Assembly: GCF_002077175.1 (NCBI RefSeq)
Contig: NZ_CP014943.1
Coordinates: 2,108,001-2,172,000 of the forward strand
Origin: Colwellia sp. PAMC 21821
GTDB taxonomy: Bacteria > Pseudomonadota > Gammaproteobacteria > Enterobacterales > Alteromonadaceae
Direction: 5' to 3'
Length of the DNA: 64,000 bases
The notes below the pieces were generated by a model that saw only the letters and a program-made list of their open reading frames with translations, searched no databases and had not been told where the DNA came from. Positions 27,401-36,732 of the stretch are shown in pieces. Numbering within the stretch: position 1 is the stretch's first letter; the number at the start of each line of letters is the position of its first letter. The position numbers were made by a program, and so were the translations under genes.

Positions 27401-28393
27401 ATGAATATCACGCCACAAAGCAATCAGCTACCCGTACAAACTGCCGTAAATCTGCAGACCGATAGCTTGCGCCGCGATAATCAGCAAAGAGAAATCATTA
27501 CAAAGCCAGAGCCGTCCAGTCAATCAGCTGCTGAAAAAGGCGTTGCCTCTGACAAAGAGCGTGGTCGTACGCCAGCACAAAATAATCAGCAAGTAGATTT
27601 CGCCAGTTTACGCAAGCAAGCGGAACTAGCAAATAATGTTATTGGCAACGGTACTGGTAATGGTACTGGCAATAATGAACGTTCAGGCCAAGGCTCTGAA
27701 CAAGAAGCCAATAACCAAAATAGTGATGGCTCTGCTGAGTCAAAACAGGGACAAGAAGCGTCAAGTCGTACACAACAATCTACTAATGAAGAATTTGCAG
27801 AAAAACAAATTATTCGAAGTTTAGAAAGTCGTGATAAAGAAGTGCGTAATCATGAAAGAGCCCATGCATCCGTTGGTGGCTCACTTACCGGCGCACCGAC
27901 TTATGCTTATGAAACGGGTCCAAATGGTAAAAAGTATGCCGTTGAAGGTGAAGTCTCTGTTGACTTAACCCCTGTACCTGGCGATCCACAAGAAACCATT
28001 GCGAAAATGAACAAAGTTCAGGCTGCTGCGTTAGCTCCTGCCAACCCATCATCACAAGATATACGGGTTGCTGCTACGGCGTCTAGCATTATCTTAGAGG
28101 CCCAAGCCGAGTTAGTTAATGCCAGTGTTGAAAATGAAGAGTCTAAACCTAAGCTAGGTAATTTATTTCGTGATAAAGAAGTGCTACTGCAAAGTGATGA
28201 GAGCCTTGAAAATAATGAAAGTAGCAAGGCTTTTGACCGTCAAATTGCACAAACCTTATCAGCACAGGAAGCGGTTGCTCCCAGTAGGCCGATAACGGTT
28301 GATCAAAGGGCTGGACGTATTGAACAATTTTATTCAAATATCAATCAAGCCTATGAAAAATCAGCAAGGCATCAATTTGAATTAACCGCTTAG
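27401..28393 (+). CDS. SprA-related putative metalloprotease
   Basis: A 330-residue protein with a low-complexity, Gln/Asn-rich N-terminal half (about 1-140, with a short Gly-Asn-Gly-Thr repeat). The conserved domain has H151-ERAH155 in VRNHERAHASVGGSL, then YAYETGPNGKKYAVEGEV and AAALAPANPSSQDIRVAATASSI, all hallmarks of the SprA-related family. The HExxH-like site suggests a zinc protease, though activity is little characterised. No signal peptide is visible. It forms a two-gene unit with the preceding small protein and ends at a strong terminator. Confidence 0.88.
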   Translation: MNITPQSNQLPVQTAVNLQTDSLRRDNQQREIITKPEPSSQSAAEKGVASDKERGRTPAQNNQQVDFASLRKQAELANNVIGNGTGNGTGNNERSGQGSEQEANNQNSDGSAESKQGQEASSRTQQSTNEEFAEKQIIRSLESRDKEVRNHERAHASVGGSLTGAPTYAYETGPNGKKYAVEGEVSVDLTPVPGDPQETIAKMNKVQAAALAPANPSSQDIRVAATASSIILEAQAELVNASVENEESKPKLGNLFRDKEVLLQSDESLENNESSKAFDRQIAQTLSAQEAVAPSRPITVDQRAGRIEQFYSNINQAYEKSARHQFELTA

Positions 28394-28416
28394 CTTAATC
28401 AGTACATCAATAACTA

Positions 28417-28442
28417 AAAAGCCTGCAATTGCAGGCTTTTTT
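28417..28442 (+). terminator. bidirectional terminator
   Basis: AAAAGCCTGC, loop AATT, GCAGGCTTTT followed by more T. It lies between the convergent SprA-like and pyrE genes and can serve both directions. Confidence 0.9.
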
Positions 28443-28478
28443 ACTTTCAGAACAAAACGGGGTATTTAATTGTTATAA

Positions 28479-29120
28479 TTAAATGCCGTAGTTTTCACGA
28501 TATTTTTTAATGCTTGCTAAGCTATCAGCCATAGCAGGCTGCTCTTCCAAGTAACTAATCAAGTCAGCTAAGGTTACGATAGAAATCACTTTAGTATTAA
28601 AGTCGCGCTCTACTTCTTGAATAGCCGAAAGTTCAGCTTGGCCTTTCTCTTGTCGGTCTAACGCTATAAGTACGCCTGATAACTCAGCACCATGGGCTTG
28701 AATAATTTCCATCGACTCACGAATCGCCGTACCTGCGGTGATCACGTCATCAACCAGCATCACTTTACCTTCAAGTGCTGAACCGACTAAGCTGCCACCT
28801 TCACCGTGTTTTTTAGCTTCTTTACGGTTAAAGCAATAAGGCATATCAATATCGTAACTATCGGCAAGGGCAACTGCCGTCGTTGTGGCAATTGGAATAC
28901 CTTTGTAAGCCGGGCCGAACAACAAGTTGTAGTCAATTTTTGAATCTTGTAATGCTGCGGCGTAAAAACGGCCTAAACGGGCTAAATCACGACCGGTATT
29001 GAATAAACCTGCATTGAAAAAGTAAGGACTGGTTCGGCCTGATTTTAACGTAAATTCGCCAAAACGTAATACTTGTTTAGCTAAGGCAAACTCGATAAAT
29101 TCGCGTTGATAATCTTTCAT
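28479..29120 (-). CDS. pyrE: orotate phosphoribosyltransferase
   Basis: A 213-residue enzyme transferring ribose-5-phosphate from PRPP to orotate in pyrimidine synthesis. It carries [21 protein letters not shown] at the N-terminus, the flexible loop [15 protein letters not shown] and the PRPP-binding [13 protein letters not shown]. Length equals E. coli PyrE. It lies 18 nt downstream of rph, the conserved rph-pyrE operon order. No attenuator hairpin is evident in that short gap. Confidence 0.97.
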   Translation of the reverse strand: MKDYQREFIEFALAKQVLRFGEFTLKSGRTSPYFFNAGLFNTGRDLARLGRFYAAALQDSKIDYNLLFGPAYKGIPIATTTAVALADSYDIDMPYCFNRKEAKKHGEGGSLVGSALEGKVMLVDDVITAGTAIRESMEIIQAHGAELSGVLIALDRQEKGQAELSAIQEVERDFNTKVISIVTLADLISYLEEQPAMADSLASIKKYRENYGI

Positions 29121-29138
29121 TATTAGCTCCTGTCAGGC

Positions 29139-29852
29139 TTAGTTTAAAGCGGCTTTTTGTATATCAAATAGTTCGTTAATGCTGTTTTTAGCCAAGGCTA
29201 GCATTTCTTGCATTTCGTCGAAGCTAAAAGGTTCTTCTTCTGCTGTACCTTGCACTTCAATTAACTTACCCGTTTCTGTCATGACGACATTCATGTCAGT
29301 ATCTGCAGCTGAATCTTCAACATAGTCCAAATCAGAAACTGCTTCACCTTTGTAGATGCCAACAGACACAGCAGCAATCATGTGTTTAAGTGGATTATTG
29401 TTGATAATACCTTTAGCACGCATATGGTTTAACGCATCGACTAACGCCACACAAGCACCAGTAATTGACGCAGTACGTGTGCCGCCGTCAGCTTGAATTA
29501 CATCACAATCAACCGTAATGGTGTTTTCACCCAAAGCCACTAAATCAACCGCTGCACGTAATGAACGAGCAATTAAACGAGAAATTTCTAACGTACGACC
29601 ACTTTGTTTGCCATTGGCAGCTTCGCGACGCATACGAGTATGAGTTGAACGCGGTAACATGCCATACTCAGCTGTTATCCAGCCTTTGCCTTGGCCTTTG
29701 AGAAAACGGGGTACGCCAGTTTCAACCGTTGCGGTACAAATAACTTTGGTGTCACCAAACTCAATAAGTACTGAGCCTTCTGCATGAGCTGTAAATTGAC
29801 GAGTAATAGTTACAGGACGAATTTGCCCTAAAGTTCTGCCGCTTGGACGCAT
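29139..29852 (-). CDS. rph: ribonuclease PH
   Basis: A 237-residue phosphorolytic 3'-5' exoribonuclease trimming tRNA 3' ends. It contains [38 protein letters not shown], the phosphate-binding [16 protein letters not shown], and [20 protein letters not shown] start at ATG 29852, which has AGGAAA 6 nt upstream and gives the family length. An in-frame ATG at 29915 would add 21 unrelated residues. It is unlike the enterobacterial layout in that it is not adjacent to the divergent yicC here. Confidence 0.96.
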   Translation of the reverse strand: MRPSGRTLGQIRPVTITRQFTAHAEGSVLIEFGDTKVICTATVETGVPRFLKGQGKGWITAEYGMLPRSTHTRMRREAANGKQSGRTLEISRLIARSLRAAVDLVALGENTITVDCDVIQADGGTRTASITGACVALVDALNHMRAKGIINNNPLKHMIAAVSVGIYKGEAVSDLDYVEDSAADTDMNVVMTETGKLIEVQGTAEEEPFSFDEMQEMLALAKNSINELFDIQKAALN

Positions 29853-30019
29853 GTTGAATTTCCTATCGTAGTATAATTGCTGCGCATTATAATCGTTCGA
29901 CTGGCAATTTGACATAATGACCTCACAAGTATTTTGAAATATAGTTAATTAAACTAAGGTCATACTACTATGCGTTTGTTGTTAATTGCCTTTGAATGTT
30001 ATCGAAATTGAGAGGATTT

Positions 30020-30568
30020 ATGAAATTTCAGCTATTTATTGTTTTGTTTTTATCAAGTGTATTTATGTCTAGTCAAGCAAAGGCCCAAGAGTTTGCGAGT
30101 AACGCTGCTATCGTACTAGTCAATAACTTACCGCTTTACAGTAAAGTTTATGATAATAAGCGCGACCCGTTTAAAGACGCACAAGCAGCCATTACTTTGG
30201 CGCAAAAAACTGATCGTAATGTGTTAATTGAAATTGGCGGAAACTGGTGTACTTGGTGTCATAAAATGGATGCCTTTTTAGAAAAAAACCCGAAAATATA
30301 TCAAGCCCTGCATGATAATTATGTGCTGCTTAAAATCAGCGTTAGTGACAGTAATGAAAATGAAGCTTTCATGAAATCATTGCCACCAGTACAAGGCTAT
30401 CCTCATATGTATGTGTCAACGAGTACTGGCCAAATGTTGTTATCAAAAGATACCGCTGAACTATTAGATGATTTGGAGTACTCTGCTGAATACTGGCTGA
30501 CATTTTTAAGAAAATGGCAGGTAAAAAATAATAAGGAACATGCCCATGATACAAGTGCAAAAGGCTAA
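30020..30568 (+). CDS. exported thioredoxin-family protein
   Basis: A 182-residue protein with a signal peptide (MKFQLFIVLFLSSVFMSSQAKA) and a thioredoxin-like domain with C77-TW-C80 in GGNWCTWCHKMD. This is close to the DUF255/thioredoxin_7 style seen in periplasmic disulfide or chaperone-like proteins. The ATG at 30020 follows GAGAGGA; an in-frame upstream ATG (29996) lacks a site and would bury the signal peptide. It overlaps the next gene by about 23 nt and heads a three-gene operon with the oxidoreductase genes. Confidence 0.85.
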   Translation: MKFQLFIVLFLSSVFMSSQAKAQEFASNAAIVLVNNLPLYSKVYDNKRDPFKDAQAAITLAQKTDRNVLIEIGGNWCTWCHKMDAFLEKNPKIYQALHDNYVLLKISVSDSNENEAFMKSLPPVQGYPHMYVSTSTGQMLLSKDTAELLDDLEYSAEYWLTFLRKWQVKNNKEHAHDTSAKG

Positions 30569-31316
30569 AACCGTGACTCGAAAGAAGACGGTTCGCAAGA
30601 CAGTATCGCAAGTTACATCGTTTTTTGATGAAAATTTTCGTACCCCATCCTGGTTACAAAAAAAAGTATCGCGACGTAACGCGTTAAAGTCAGCTGCTGG
30701 CGCAACTATGGTTGCCGCTATGCCATTAAAGGCTTGGTCTGCGTTGGCTGGCGATGAATTCTCCCGTGTTTTACAAACTGACCCTTGGTTAACGCTTGAT
30801 GCCGTACTCGCGCATTTATTACCCGCATCACCAACCGGCCCAAGTGCAAAAGAAATTCAAGTCACTCAGTATTTATATAATGTTGTGTATCAGCAACCCA
30901 CCGATAGCGCAGAAATTGAATTTATTTATAAAGGTGTTGGTTGGCTAAATGGTTTTAGTCAGAGCCAATTACAGAAAAATTTTGTCGGTCTGACGCTTGA
31001 TGAAAAAGAAAAAACACTACGAGCAATAAGTAACTCACGGGCGGGTGAAAATTGGCTAAGTAATTTAGTCAGTTATATTTTTGAAGCGATGCTTTCACCA
31101 CCAAGTTATGGTGGTAACCCTAATGGTATTGGTTGGCAATGGTTAGATCACCAAGCAGGATTTCCGTTACCTCCAACGGGCAAGCGATATTACGAATTAC
31201 CCGGCAAGCAACCTATTGTGATGAGTAACAAGACCGCGCGGGCAAATAAAACAACTACTCAGGTGGTTAGTCACCAGCAATATACTCGCTCGCAAATAGG
31301 AACTAAAAAAGCATGA
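30546..31316 (+). CDS. gluconate 2-dehydrogenase subunit 3-like protein
   Basis: A 256-residue protein with a twin-arginine-like segment (SRRNALKSAAGATMVAAMPLKAWSAL) about 40 residues in, followed by a domain like the small subunit of membrane-bound gluconate/sorbitol dehydrogenases (FSRVLQTDPWLTLDAVLAHLLPA). These subunits accompany a GMC flavoprotein and help export it. Its last 4 nt (ATGA) overlap the GMC gene start, supporting coupling. I prefer ATG 30546 (AAGGAA 7 nt upstream) over ATG 30540. Confidence 0.82.
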   Translation: MIQVQKAKTVTRKKTVRKTVSQVTSFFDENFRTPSWLQKKVSRRNALKSAAGATMVAAMPLKAWSALAGDEFSRVLQTDPWLTLDAVLAHLLPASPTGPSAKEIQVTQYLYNVVYQQPTDSAEIEFIYKGVGWLNGFSQSQLQKNFVGLTLDEKEKTLRAISNSRAGENWLSNLVSYIFEAMLSPPSYGGNPNGIGWQWLDHQAGFPLPPTGKRYYELPGKQPIVMSNKTARANKTTTQVVSHQQYTRSQIGTKKA

Positions 31317-33037
31317 AATATGATATTTGTATCGTGGGCAGTGGCGCCGGCGCATCACCAGTAGCCTATACCTTAGCTAACGCTGGCGCTAAAGTATTAG
31401 TGTTAGAAAAAGGCGCTTGGTTAACCGAAAAAGAGTTCTACAAAGATGAACTCGCGATTAGTTTGCGTGATGCTTACAACCCCAAGCTTGAAGACGAACA
31501 ACATGTTATTGAAGAAGAATATGAAAACGAAGCGGGTGAAAGTTACTGGCAAGGCGAGGCAACAAGTGAGTCAGGTTGGAGCTTTTGGAACGGCACCGTA
31601 GTCGGCGGTTCATCAAATTTTATGAGCGGTTATTTTCATCGCTTAAAACCGGTAGATTTTCGTTTAAAAACTGAATTTGGCGCGATTGAAGGCGCCAATA
31701 TAGAAGATTGGCCGATCAGTTATGACGAGCTTGAACCTTATTACGCGATGGTTGAAAAGGTGGTTGGCGTATCAGGCAGAGTTACTGAACATCCGCATCA
31801 AGAGCCTAGATCGACAGACTTTCCTTATCCTCCGGTAGCTGAACACGCTATCTCATCGTGGATAGATGAAAGCGCGGAAAAAATTGGTTATCACACAGTA
31901 CCTGTGCCACGAGCGATATTGTCACAACCGGCGATGGGCCGAAATAGCTGTGAATATTCAGGCTATTGCAGCAGTTACGGTTGCTCGTCTGGGGCAAAAG
32001 GCAGTGGCCGAGCGGCGCTATTAAATCATGCGGTTGCTACAGGCAATTGCACCATTACACCGCATGCGAAAGTTTATAATATTGCTACAGATAGCCAAGG
32101 CGAAATATCGGGTGTGCATTATTACGACAAAGCAGGGCGTAAAAAAGTGGTTCAGGCTAAGTATTACGTTGTTGCTTGCCAAGCTGTAGAAACGTCTCGT
32201 TTGTTACTGGCATCGAAAGGTGAAAAATTTCCTAACGGTTTAGCTAATAACGCGGGGCATGTCGGTAAAAATTTAATTTTTAGCGGCGGTGGCACTGGCC
32301 GTGGTGACTTTTTTTACAAAGACTTAACGGCAGAAAAAAAAGCGCAATTAACCCAAGTAGGTCCATTTATAAACCGCGCATTGCAAGACTGGTATCAAAT
32401 TGACGATAAAGCCTTTAACGGTATAAATCGTAATGGCAAAGCCAAAGGCGGCACGATAGATTTCTTATTCTACCAAAACCCGATATCACGCGCGCATGGT
32501 ACGCAATGGCAATATGATGAAAGCCAAGACAGCGAAAAACTACTTTGGGGTGAAGAACTTAAGCAGAGTATGAAAGCTGAATTTACCACCTACAAAACCC
32601 TACGTTTTGAAGTGTTTAATGACTGGCTACCAACCGATAATTGTTTTGTAGATTTAGACGATGAAATTACCGATAAATGGGGTGATAAAGTTGCGAAGAT
32701 ACGTATTGGCGCACATAACCACGACTTAGATGTTGGCGAGTACTTGGCTGAAAAAGCAGAAAAATTACTGGGTGAAATGGGCGCAACAAACATTTCATCA
32801 TCGGTCAGTAGCGCCCCGGCATCAAACTTAATGGCTGGAGGTTGTCGTTTTGGCAACGATCCTAAAACCTCAGTGCTGAATAAAAACTGCCAAGCACACG
32901 AGGTAGATAACCTATTTGTTACTGATGCCTCGTTTATGCCAACCGGTGGTAGCGTGCCTTATACGTTTACCATTTACGCAAATTCATTTCGTGTTGCTGA
33001 TCATATTAAAGCACGTTGGCAAGAAAATATAAGTTAA
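31313..33037 (+). CDS. GMC-family FAD-dependent oxidoreductase
   Basis: A 574-residue flavoprotein. The N-terminal Rossmann motif is CIVGSGAGASPVAYTLANAGAKVLVLEKG and the GMC signature region is GTVVGGSSNFMSGYFHRL. The C-terminal part has MAGGCRFGNDPKTSVLNKNCQAHEVDNLFVTDASFMPTGG and a closing segment with the usual active-site His/Asn context. It lacks its own signal and is probably exported with the subunit-3-like partner. It oxidises an alcohol, sugar or polyol; the substrate is unknown. A Cys-rich insertion (CEYSGYCSSYGCSSG) is notable. Confidence 0.9.
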   Translation: MKYDICIVGSGAGASPVAYTLANAGAKVLVLEKGAWLTEKEFYKDELAISLRDAYNPKLEDEQHVIEEEYENEAGESYWQGEATSESGWSFWNGTVVGGSSNFMSGYFHRLKPVDFRLKTEFGAIEGANIEDWPISYDELEPYYAMVEKVVGVSGRVTEHPHQEPRSTDFPYPPVAEHAISSWIDESAEKIGYHTVPVPRAILSQPAMGRNSCEYSGYCSSYGCSSGAKGSGRAALLNHAVATGNCTITPHAKVYNIATDSQGEISGVHYYDKAGRKKVVQAKYYVVACQAVETSRLLLASKGEKFPNGLANNAGHVGKNLIFSGGGTGRGDFFYKDLTAEKKAQLTQVGPFINRALQDWYQIDDKAFNGINRNGKAKGGTIDFLFYQNPISRAHGTQWQYDESQDSEKLLWGEELKQSMKAEFTTYKTLRFEVFNDWLPTDNCFVDLDDEITDKWGDKVAKIRIGAHNHDLDVGEYLAEKAEKLLGEMGATNISSSVSSAPASNLMAGGCRFGNDPKTSVLNKNCQAHEVDNLFVTDASFMPTGGSVPYTFTIYANSFRVADHIKARWQENIS

Positions 33038-33044
33038 GCTCGAG

Positions 33045-34190
33045 CTATAAATTCAATTCGATAAGGTTGGTTTTATAGCTAGTTTCATTTAATCGAAACC
33101 ACTTACTTAATAGCCACTTTTCCCCTGAAATTACCGGTAAGCTTTGATGCAAGGATAGGGGCAAAGGAGCTAATTGCTTACTGACATTGTCAAATACAAT
33201 CAGTTGCCCTACATGGCCATTTATTTTTTCGTCAATACGCGGGAAATAAGTTTCGCCGCCTTCTGTCGCCGGTGATAAATAACAAAGCACCGTTCTGACT
33301 CTCTGCCCACCGTCTTGCATGGCTAATTCAGAGCCAGGATCTTTGGGATGAAAAAAATCATAATGTGCTTTATATTCATTACCTTCCTGATAATAAAGCA
33401 TATTACTGATTTCACCATGGGACATGGGTAAGCCAATGAGTGTCGCAATGCGCTGTTCAATATCTAGCAATACCCAATCGCTCAATGTTGGGACCAGTTG
33501 ACTGAATTGATTCGTTCTAACAGGGCTTTGTATTTTATCTCCGGTTGCTGCATTCACCACCATCGAAGGCTCGAGTGATGCTTTCGATCTACATTTAAGC
33601 CATGCGCATTCAAAGGCATTGAGAAAATTGTCACTAGTTGCTAATGATATGTCGGCATTGAGATAATCTAAATGATGCTGGCTATGATCCGCGCGTTTAA
33701 ATGCCTGATAATCTGGCTTGATATGCGGGTTTTTTTTATTACCTACACCTACAACTAAACCCAGCTCACCTAATAATGCCCTAATTTCGTCAACTTCTGC
33801 ATGTGCGAGTAATAAACTTTGCGCAACTTCAGGGCGTTTATTTGCATAAGCTAAATAAACGCAGGTGATTATCGCGGGTAATTCTTGCTCTTTATAGGCC
33901 TGCTCTAAATAAGTATTAAAGTCTAAAGTTAACTCCGGATGAAAATATAACAGCATCGCCATCTTGTAATTGGCTAAAGGAATGATCTCGCCAGCTAACT
34001 GTAATAAAAAACCAATGCCTTTATTGGCATCTTGCTGCATGAGGAAATCGACTTTTGTCAGCAGGGCTTCGGGGACTTTTTTATCTAATAGCGGTAAAAA
34101 AATTTCATTTAATTTACTAAACTCACCAGCAGCAAAGTATAAGCGGCATTGTTGCAATTGCTTGGAATGATCTGAATTTTCGATATGCAT
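33045..34190 (-). CDS. prolyl 4-hydroxylase-like 2-oxoglutarate/Fe(II) oxygenase
   Basis: A 381-residue protein. The N-terminal ~150 residues look helical and repeat-like (Sel1/TPR-type). The C-terminal oxygenase domain has the Fe ligands in AHYDFFHP (His-x-Asp), VLCYLSPATEGGETYFP, and a distal His with the 2-oxoglutarate-binding Lys in LHQSLPVISGEKWLLSKWFR. It would hydroxylate proline in a protein or peptide. It converges with the GMC operon with a 7-nt gap. Confidence 0.87.
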   Translation of the reverse strand: MHIENSDHSKQLQQCRLYFAAGEFSKLNEIFLPLLDKKVPEALLTKVDFLMQQDANKGIGFLLQLAGEIIPLANYKMAMLLYFHPELTLDFNTYLEQAYKEQELPAIITCVYLAYANKRPEVAQSLLLAHAEVDEIRALLGELGLVVGVGNKKNPHIKPDYQAFKRADHSQHHLDYLNADISLATSDNFLNAFECAWLKCRSKASLEPSMVVNAATGDKIQSPVRTNQFSQLVPTLSDWVLLDIEQRIATLIGLPMSHGEISNMLYYQEGNEYKAHYDFFHPKDPGSELAMQDGGQRVRTVLCYLSPATEGGETYFPRIDEKINGHVGQLIVFDNVSKQLAPLPLSLHQSLPVISGEKWLLSKWFRLNETSYKTNLIELNL

Positions 34191-34481
34191 ATTTACAAGG
34201 TAGCCTTAAACGTTAAATATCTTTAAAAATGAGTCATTATCATCATAGCTTTTCAATCGCAGTAATTCATCGAATTTATAAATGTAAGTGATTATTTATA
34301 CGATTTTGGCTTCATTAAGCACAGGCGAGTTTGCCGCTTATAAAGGAGTAAAATGGATATTTATCAGAGTAAATGCCAATTGATAAGGTATTCACATGAA
34401 TAAATGACCGGATAGTAGATACCTCATCTCAGCTAGGGCATAATCCATCACATTGTTAATTTTAAATATTTAGGAAATTCT

Positions 34482-35345
34482 ATGATACATAGTATGACAG
34501 CATTCTCACGTCATGAAATAAAAGGCGATTGGGGTAATGCCGTATGGGAAATTCGTTCTGTTAATCAACGATTTCTTGAAACATATTTTCGACTTCCTGA
34601 GCAATTTCGCAGTATAGAACCGGTATTGCGTGAACGATTTCGCAAACAACTAAATCGCGGAAAAGTTGAATGTAACTTACGTTTTAATGCTAATCCTTCA
34701 GCAAAAAGTAACGTAACATTAAACGCAGAGTTAGCCGCAGAATTAATGAAGCATGCTAATACTATTGCCGCTTTATCAGATAACTCAACTGTAAATCCCG
34801 TAGAAATTATGCGTTGGCCTGGTGTTATGGAAGCTGAAGAAGCAGACATGAGCACTATACAAGCCGAAATATTAGCGGGCTTTGACCAAGCATTAAAAGA
34901 CTTTATTACTTCTCGTACCGATGAAGGTGAAAACCTTAAAGTCCTTATTGAACAGCGATTAGACGGCATTATCGAGCAAGCAGATATTGTAAAAGGCCAC
35001 ATGCCAGAAATTATTCAATGGCAACGTAAACGCATTACCGACAAGTTCGCTGATGCTAACATTGAACTTGAATCAACACGCGTTGAACAAGAGTTGGTAT
35101 TACTCGCGCAAAAAATGGATGTCGATGAAGAAATTGACCGTCTATTTAGCCATGTAAAAGAAACTCGCAGCATTTTGAAAAAGGGCGGCGCACAAGGCCG
35201 TCGTTTAGACTTTATGATGCAAGAATTTAATCGCGAAGCGAATACCTTAGGCTCTAAATCTATTAATGCTGACATTACTAATTCAGCGGTAGAGTTAAAG
35301 GTTTTAATCGAACAAATGCGCGAGCAGATTCAGAATATTGAATAG
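34482..35345 (+). CDS. yicC: YicC family endoribonuclease
   Basis: A 287-residue protein with the YicC N-terminal MIHSMTAFSRHEIKGDWGNAVWEIRSVNQRF and the C-terminal DUF1732 region GRRLDFMMQEFNREANTLGSKS. YicC proteins act as endoribonucleases affecting sRNA and mRNA decay. Length matches the family (287 in E. coli) and the stop TAG at 35343-35345 lies in the presumed integration core, so the gene remains intact despite island insertion. AGGAAA precedes the ATG. Confidence 0.95.
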   Translation: MIHSMTAFSRHEIKGDWGNAVWEIRSVNQRFLETYFRLPEQFRSIEPVLRERFRKQLNRGKVECNLRFNANPSAKSNVTLNAELAAELMKHANTIAALSDNSTVNPVEIMRWPGVMEAEEADMSTIQAEILAGFDQALKDFITSRTDEGENLKVLIEQRLDGIIEQADIVKGHMPEIIQWQRKRITDKFADANIELESTRVEQELVLLAQKMDVDEEIDRLFSHVKETRSILKKGGAQGRRLDFMMQEFNREANTLGSKSINADITNSAVELKVLIEQMREQIQNIE

Positions 35346-35351
35346 TGTTTT
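35340..35351 (+). other. candidate left attachment site (attL core) at the yicC stop codon
   Basis: GAATAGTGTTTT spans the yicC stop. A one-mismatch copy (GAATAATGTTTT) lies at 59028-59039. Both are followed, at similar distance, by ATAAGTAATT (35373-35382 and 59056-59065) and by a terminator ending GGGGCTTTTT. This suggests the island lies between them. The core's exact length is not certain. Confidence 0.45.
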
Positions 35352-35382
35352 TGTGTATTCATGAATGTACTGATAAGTAATT

Positions 35383-35408
35383 AAAGCCTCGTTATTCGGG
35401 GCTTTTTT
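35383..35408 (+). terminator. terminator after yicC
   Basis: AAAGCCTCG / CGGGGCTTT with a 5-nt loop and six T. A related terminator occurs at the right island end. Confidence 0.85.
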
Positions 35409-35452
35409 GTATCTGGTTGTTTTCATTTGTGCATGTAAGTTGTAACATTGTT

Positions 35453-35503
35453 GGTGGGCAATACGGTGGGCATAATAAAGTGCTAATAACTTACATGGTG
35501 GGC
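35453..35503 (+). repeat. GGTGGGC direct repeats, probable integrase arm sites (left)
   Basis: Three copies at 35453-35459, 35465-35471 and 35497-35503. The first two are 12 bp apart, exactly as the pair at the right end. The third also serves as the ribosome site of the integrase, so binding there could limit integrase synthesis. Confidence 0.55.
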
Positions 35504-35505
35504 AA

Positions 35506-36732
35506 ATGTCTAAATCAATAACAGCTAAGCAAATTCAAAGTTTTATAAAAGGTGGGCCCAAGCGCCATCCAATTGGCGGTGGTTTATATTTGGTCGTGAG
35601 AAACTCTGCGACACCTTATTGGATGCTTCGTTATACGGCTTACGGCAAGCGAAAAGAAATGACGCTAGGAAAATATCCAGATTTATCACTTGCCGATGCT
35701 AAAGCCGATGCAGCAATTAAAAAACGTGAAATTAATCTAGGTACGGATCCTCTGATTACTCGACAACGCATAAAAGAGCAATCGATAAAGTTAGTAGATG
35801 ATTTATTTGAAGATTGGTATATAAACGACATCGCTAAGCGACTTAAACATCCAAATATCCCAAAACGTGTTTATACAAAGGATGTAAAACCATACATAGG
35901 TAATCACCCTTTAGATCAAATTAAACCACTTAAAATTCGTGAGATTATTCAGAGCATATCAGACGCAAGACCTACTGTTGCTAATGATGCGTTAATGTAT
36001 CTAAAACAACTTTTTAGGCACGGTATTAAATTAGGGCTAATTGAGCATAACCCTGCTGGCGCTTTTACAGTATCTGATGCTGGAGGAGTAGAGCAAAGTA
36101 GAGATAGGTACTTAACAATCCCTGAAATTACTAAGGTTTTTCAGGTTTTTAAAGAGAATATTACGAAGTTTAATCGAGATAATTATTTAGCTTGTGCTTT
36201 ATTAATCACATTAGGCGTAAGGAAAAGTGAACTTTGCTGTGCTAAATGGGATGAATTTGAATTAGATAAAGCGCTTTGGCACTTACCTGAAGGCCGAAGT
36301 AAAACAGGGGCACCAATTACCATACCACTGCCAATACAGGTTCTTGATTGGTTACATGAATTAAAAGTACGCGCTTGTGGTTCAGATTATATATTTCCAG
36401 CCCGTCGATCATCTAAAAAACCGCATATGGGAAATGATACCCTAAATAGAGCTATCTCATCATTATTTGGTCATGAAGCCGGTCGTAAAGTACAGCCTGC
36501 TAATCTAATGGGCGATATAAAACCATTCTCACCTCATGATCTACGCCGAACATTTCGAAGTTTAGCGCCAGCTCTAGGTATTCCAGGGGATATTGCTGAG
36601 CGTTGTCTTAACCATAAGTTGAAAGGAGTTGAAGGTATTTATGACCGCTATGATTATTTAGAGGAACGATTAGCTGCGCATACTAAAATAGCTTTTTTAC
36701 TTGAAGACATAATAAATGGTAGTGCGAAATGA
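35506..36732 (+). CDS. tyrosine recombinase/integrase (P4-like, DUF4102 N-terminus)
   Basis: A 408-residue integrase. The N-terminal arm-binding domain is of the DUF4102 kind (GGGLYLVVRNSATPYWMLRYTAYGKRKEMTLGKYPDLSLADAK), followed by a core-binding domain and the catalytic domain with R239 (TLGVRKSELCCAKW), H344-x-x-R347 (SPHDLRRTF), H370 (CLNHKL) and probable nucleophile Y379 (GIYDRYDYLEER). All catalytic residues are present, so it should be active. It lies 160 bp downstream of yicC, whose 3' end is its likely target. The next gene overlaps by 4 nt. Confidence 0.95.
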   Translation: MSKSITAKQIQSFIKGGPKRHPIGGGLYLVVRNSATPYWMLRYTAYGKRKEMTLGKYPDLSLADAKADAAIKKREINLGTDPLITRQRIKEQSIKLVDDLFEDWYINDIAKRLKHPNIPKRVYTKDVKPYIGNHPLDQIKPLKIREIIQSISDARPTVANDALMYLKQLFRHGIKLGLIEHNPAGAFTVSDAGGVEQSRDRYLTIPEITKVFQVFKENITKFNRDNYLACALLITLGVRKSELCCAKWDEFELDKALWHLPEGRSKTGAPITIPLPIQVLDWLHELKVRACGSDYIFPARRSSKKPHMGNDTLNRAISSLFGHEAGRKVQPANLMGDIKPFSPHDLRRTFRSLAPALGIPGDIAERCLNHKLKGVEGIYDRYDYLEERLAAHTKIAFLLEDIINGSAK

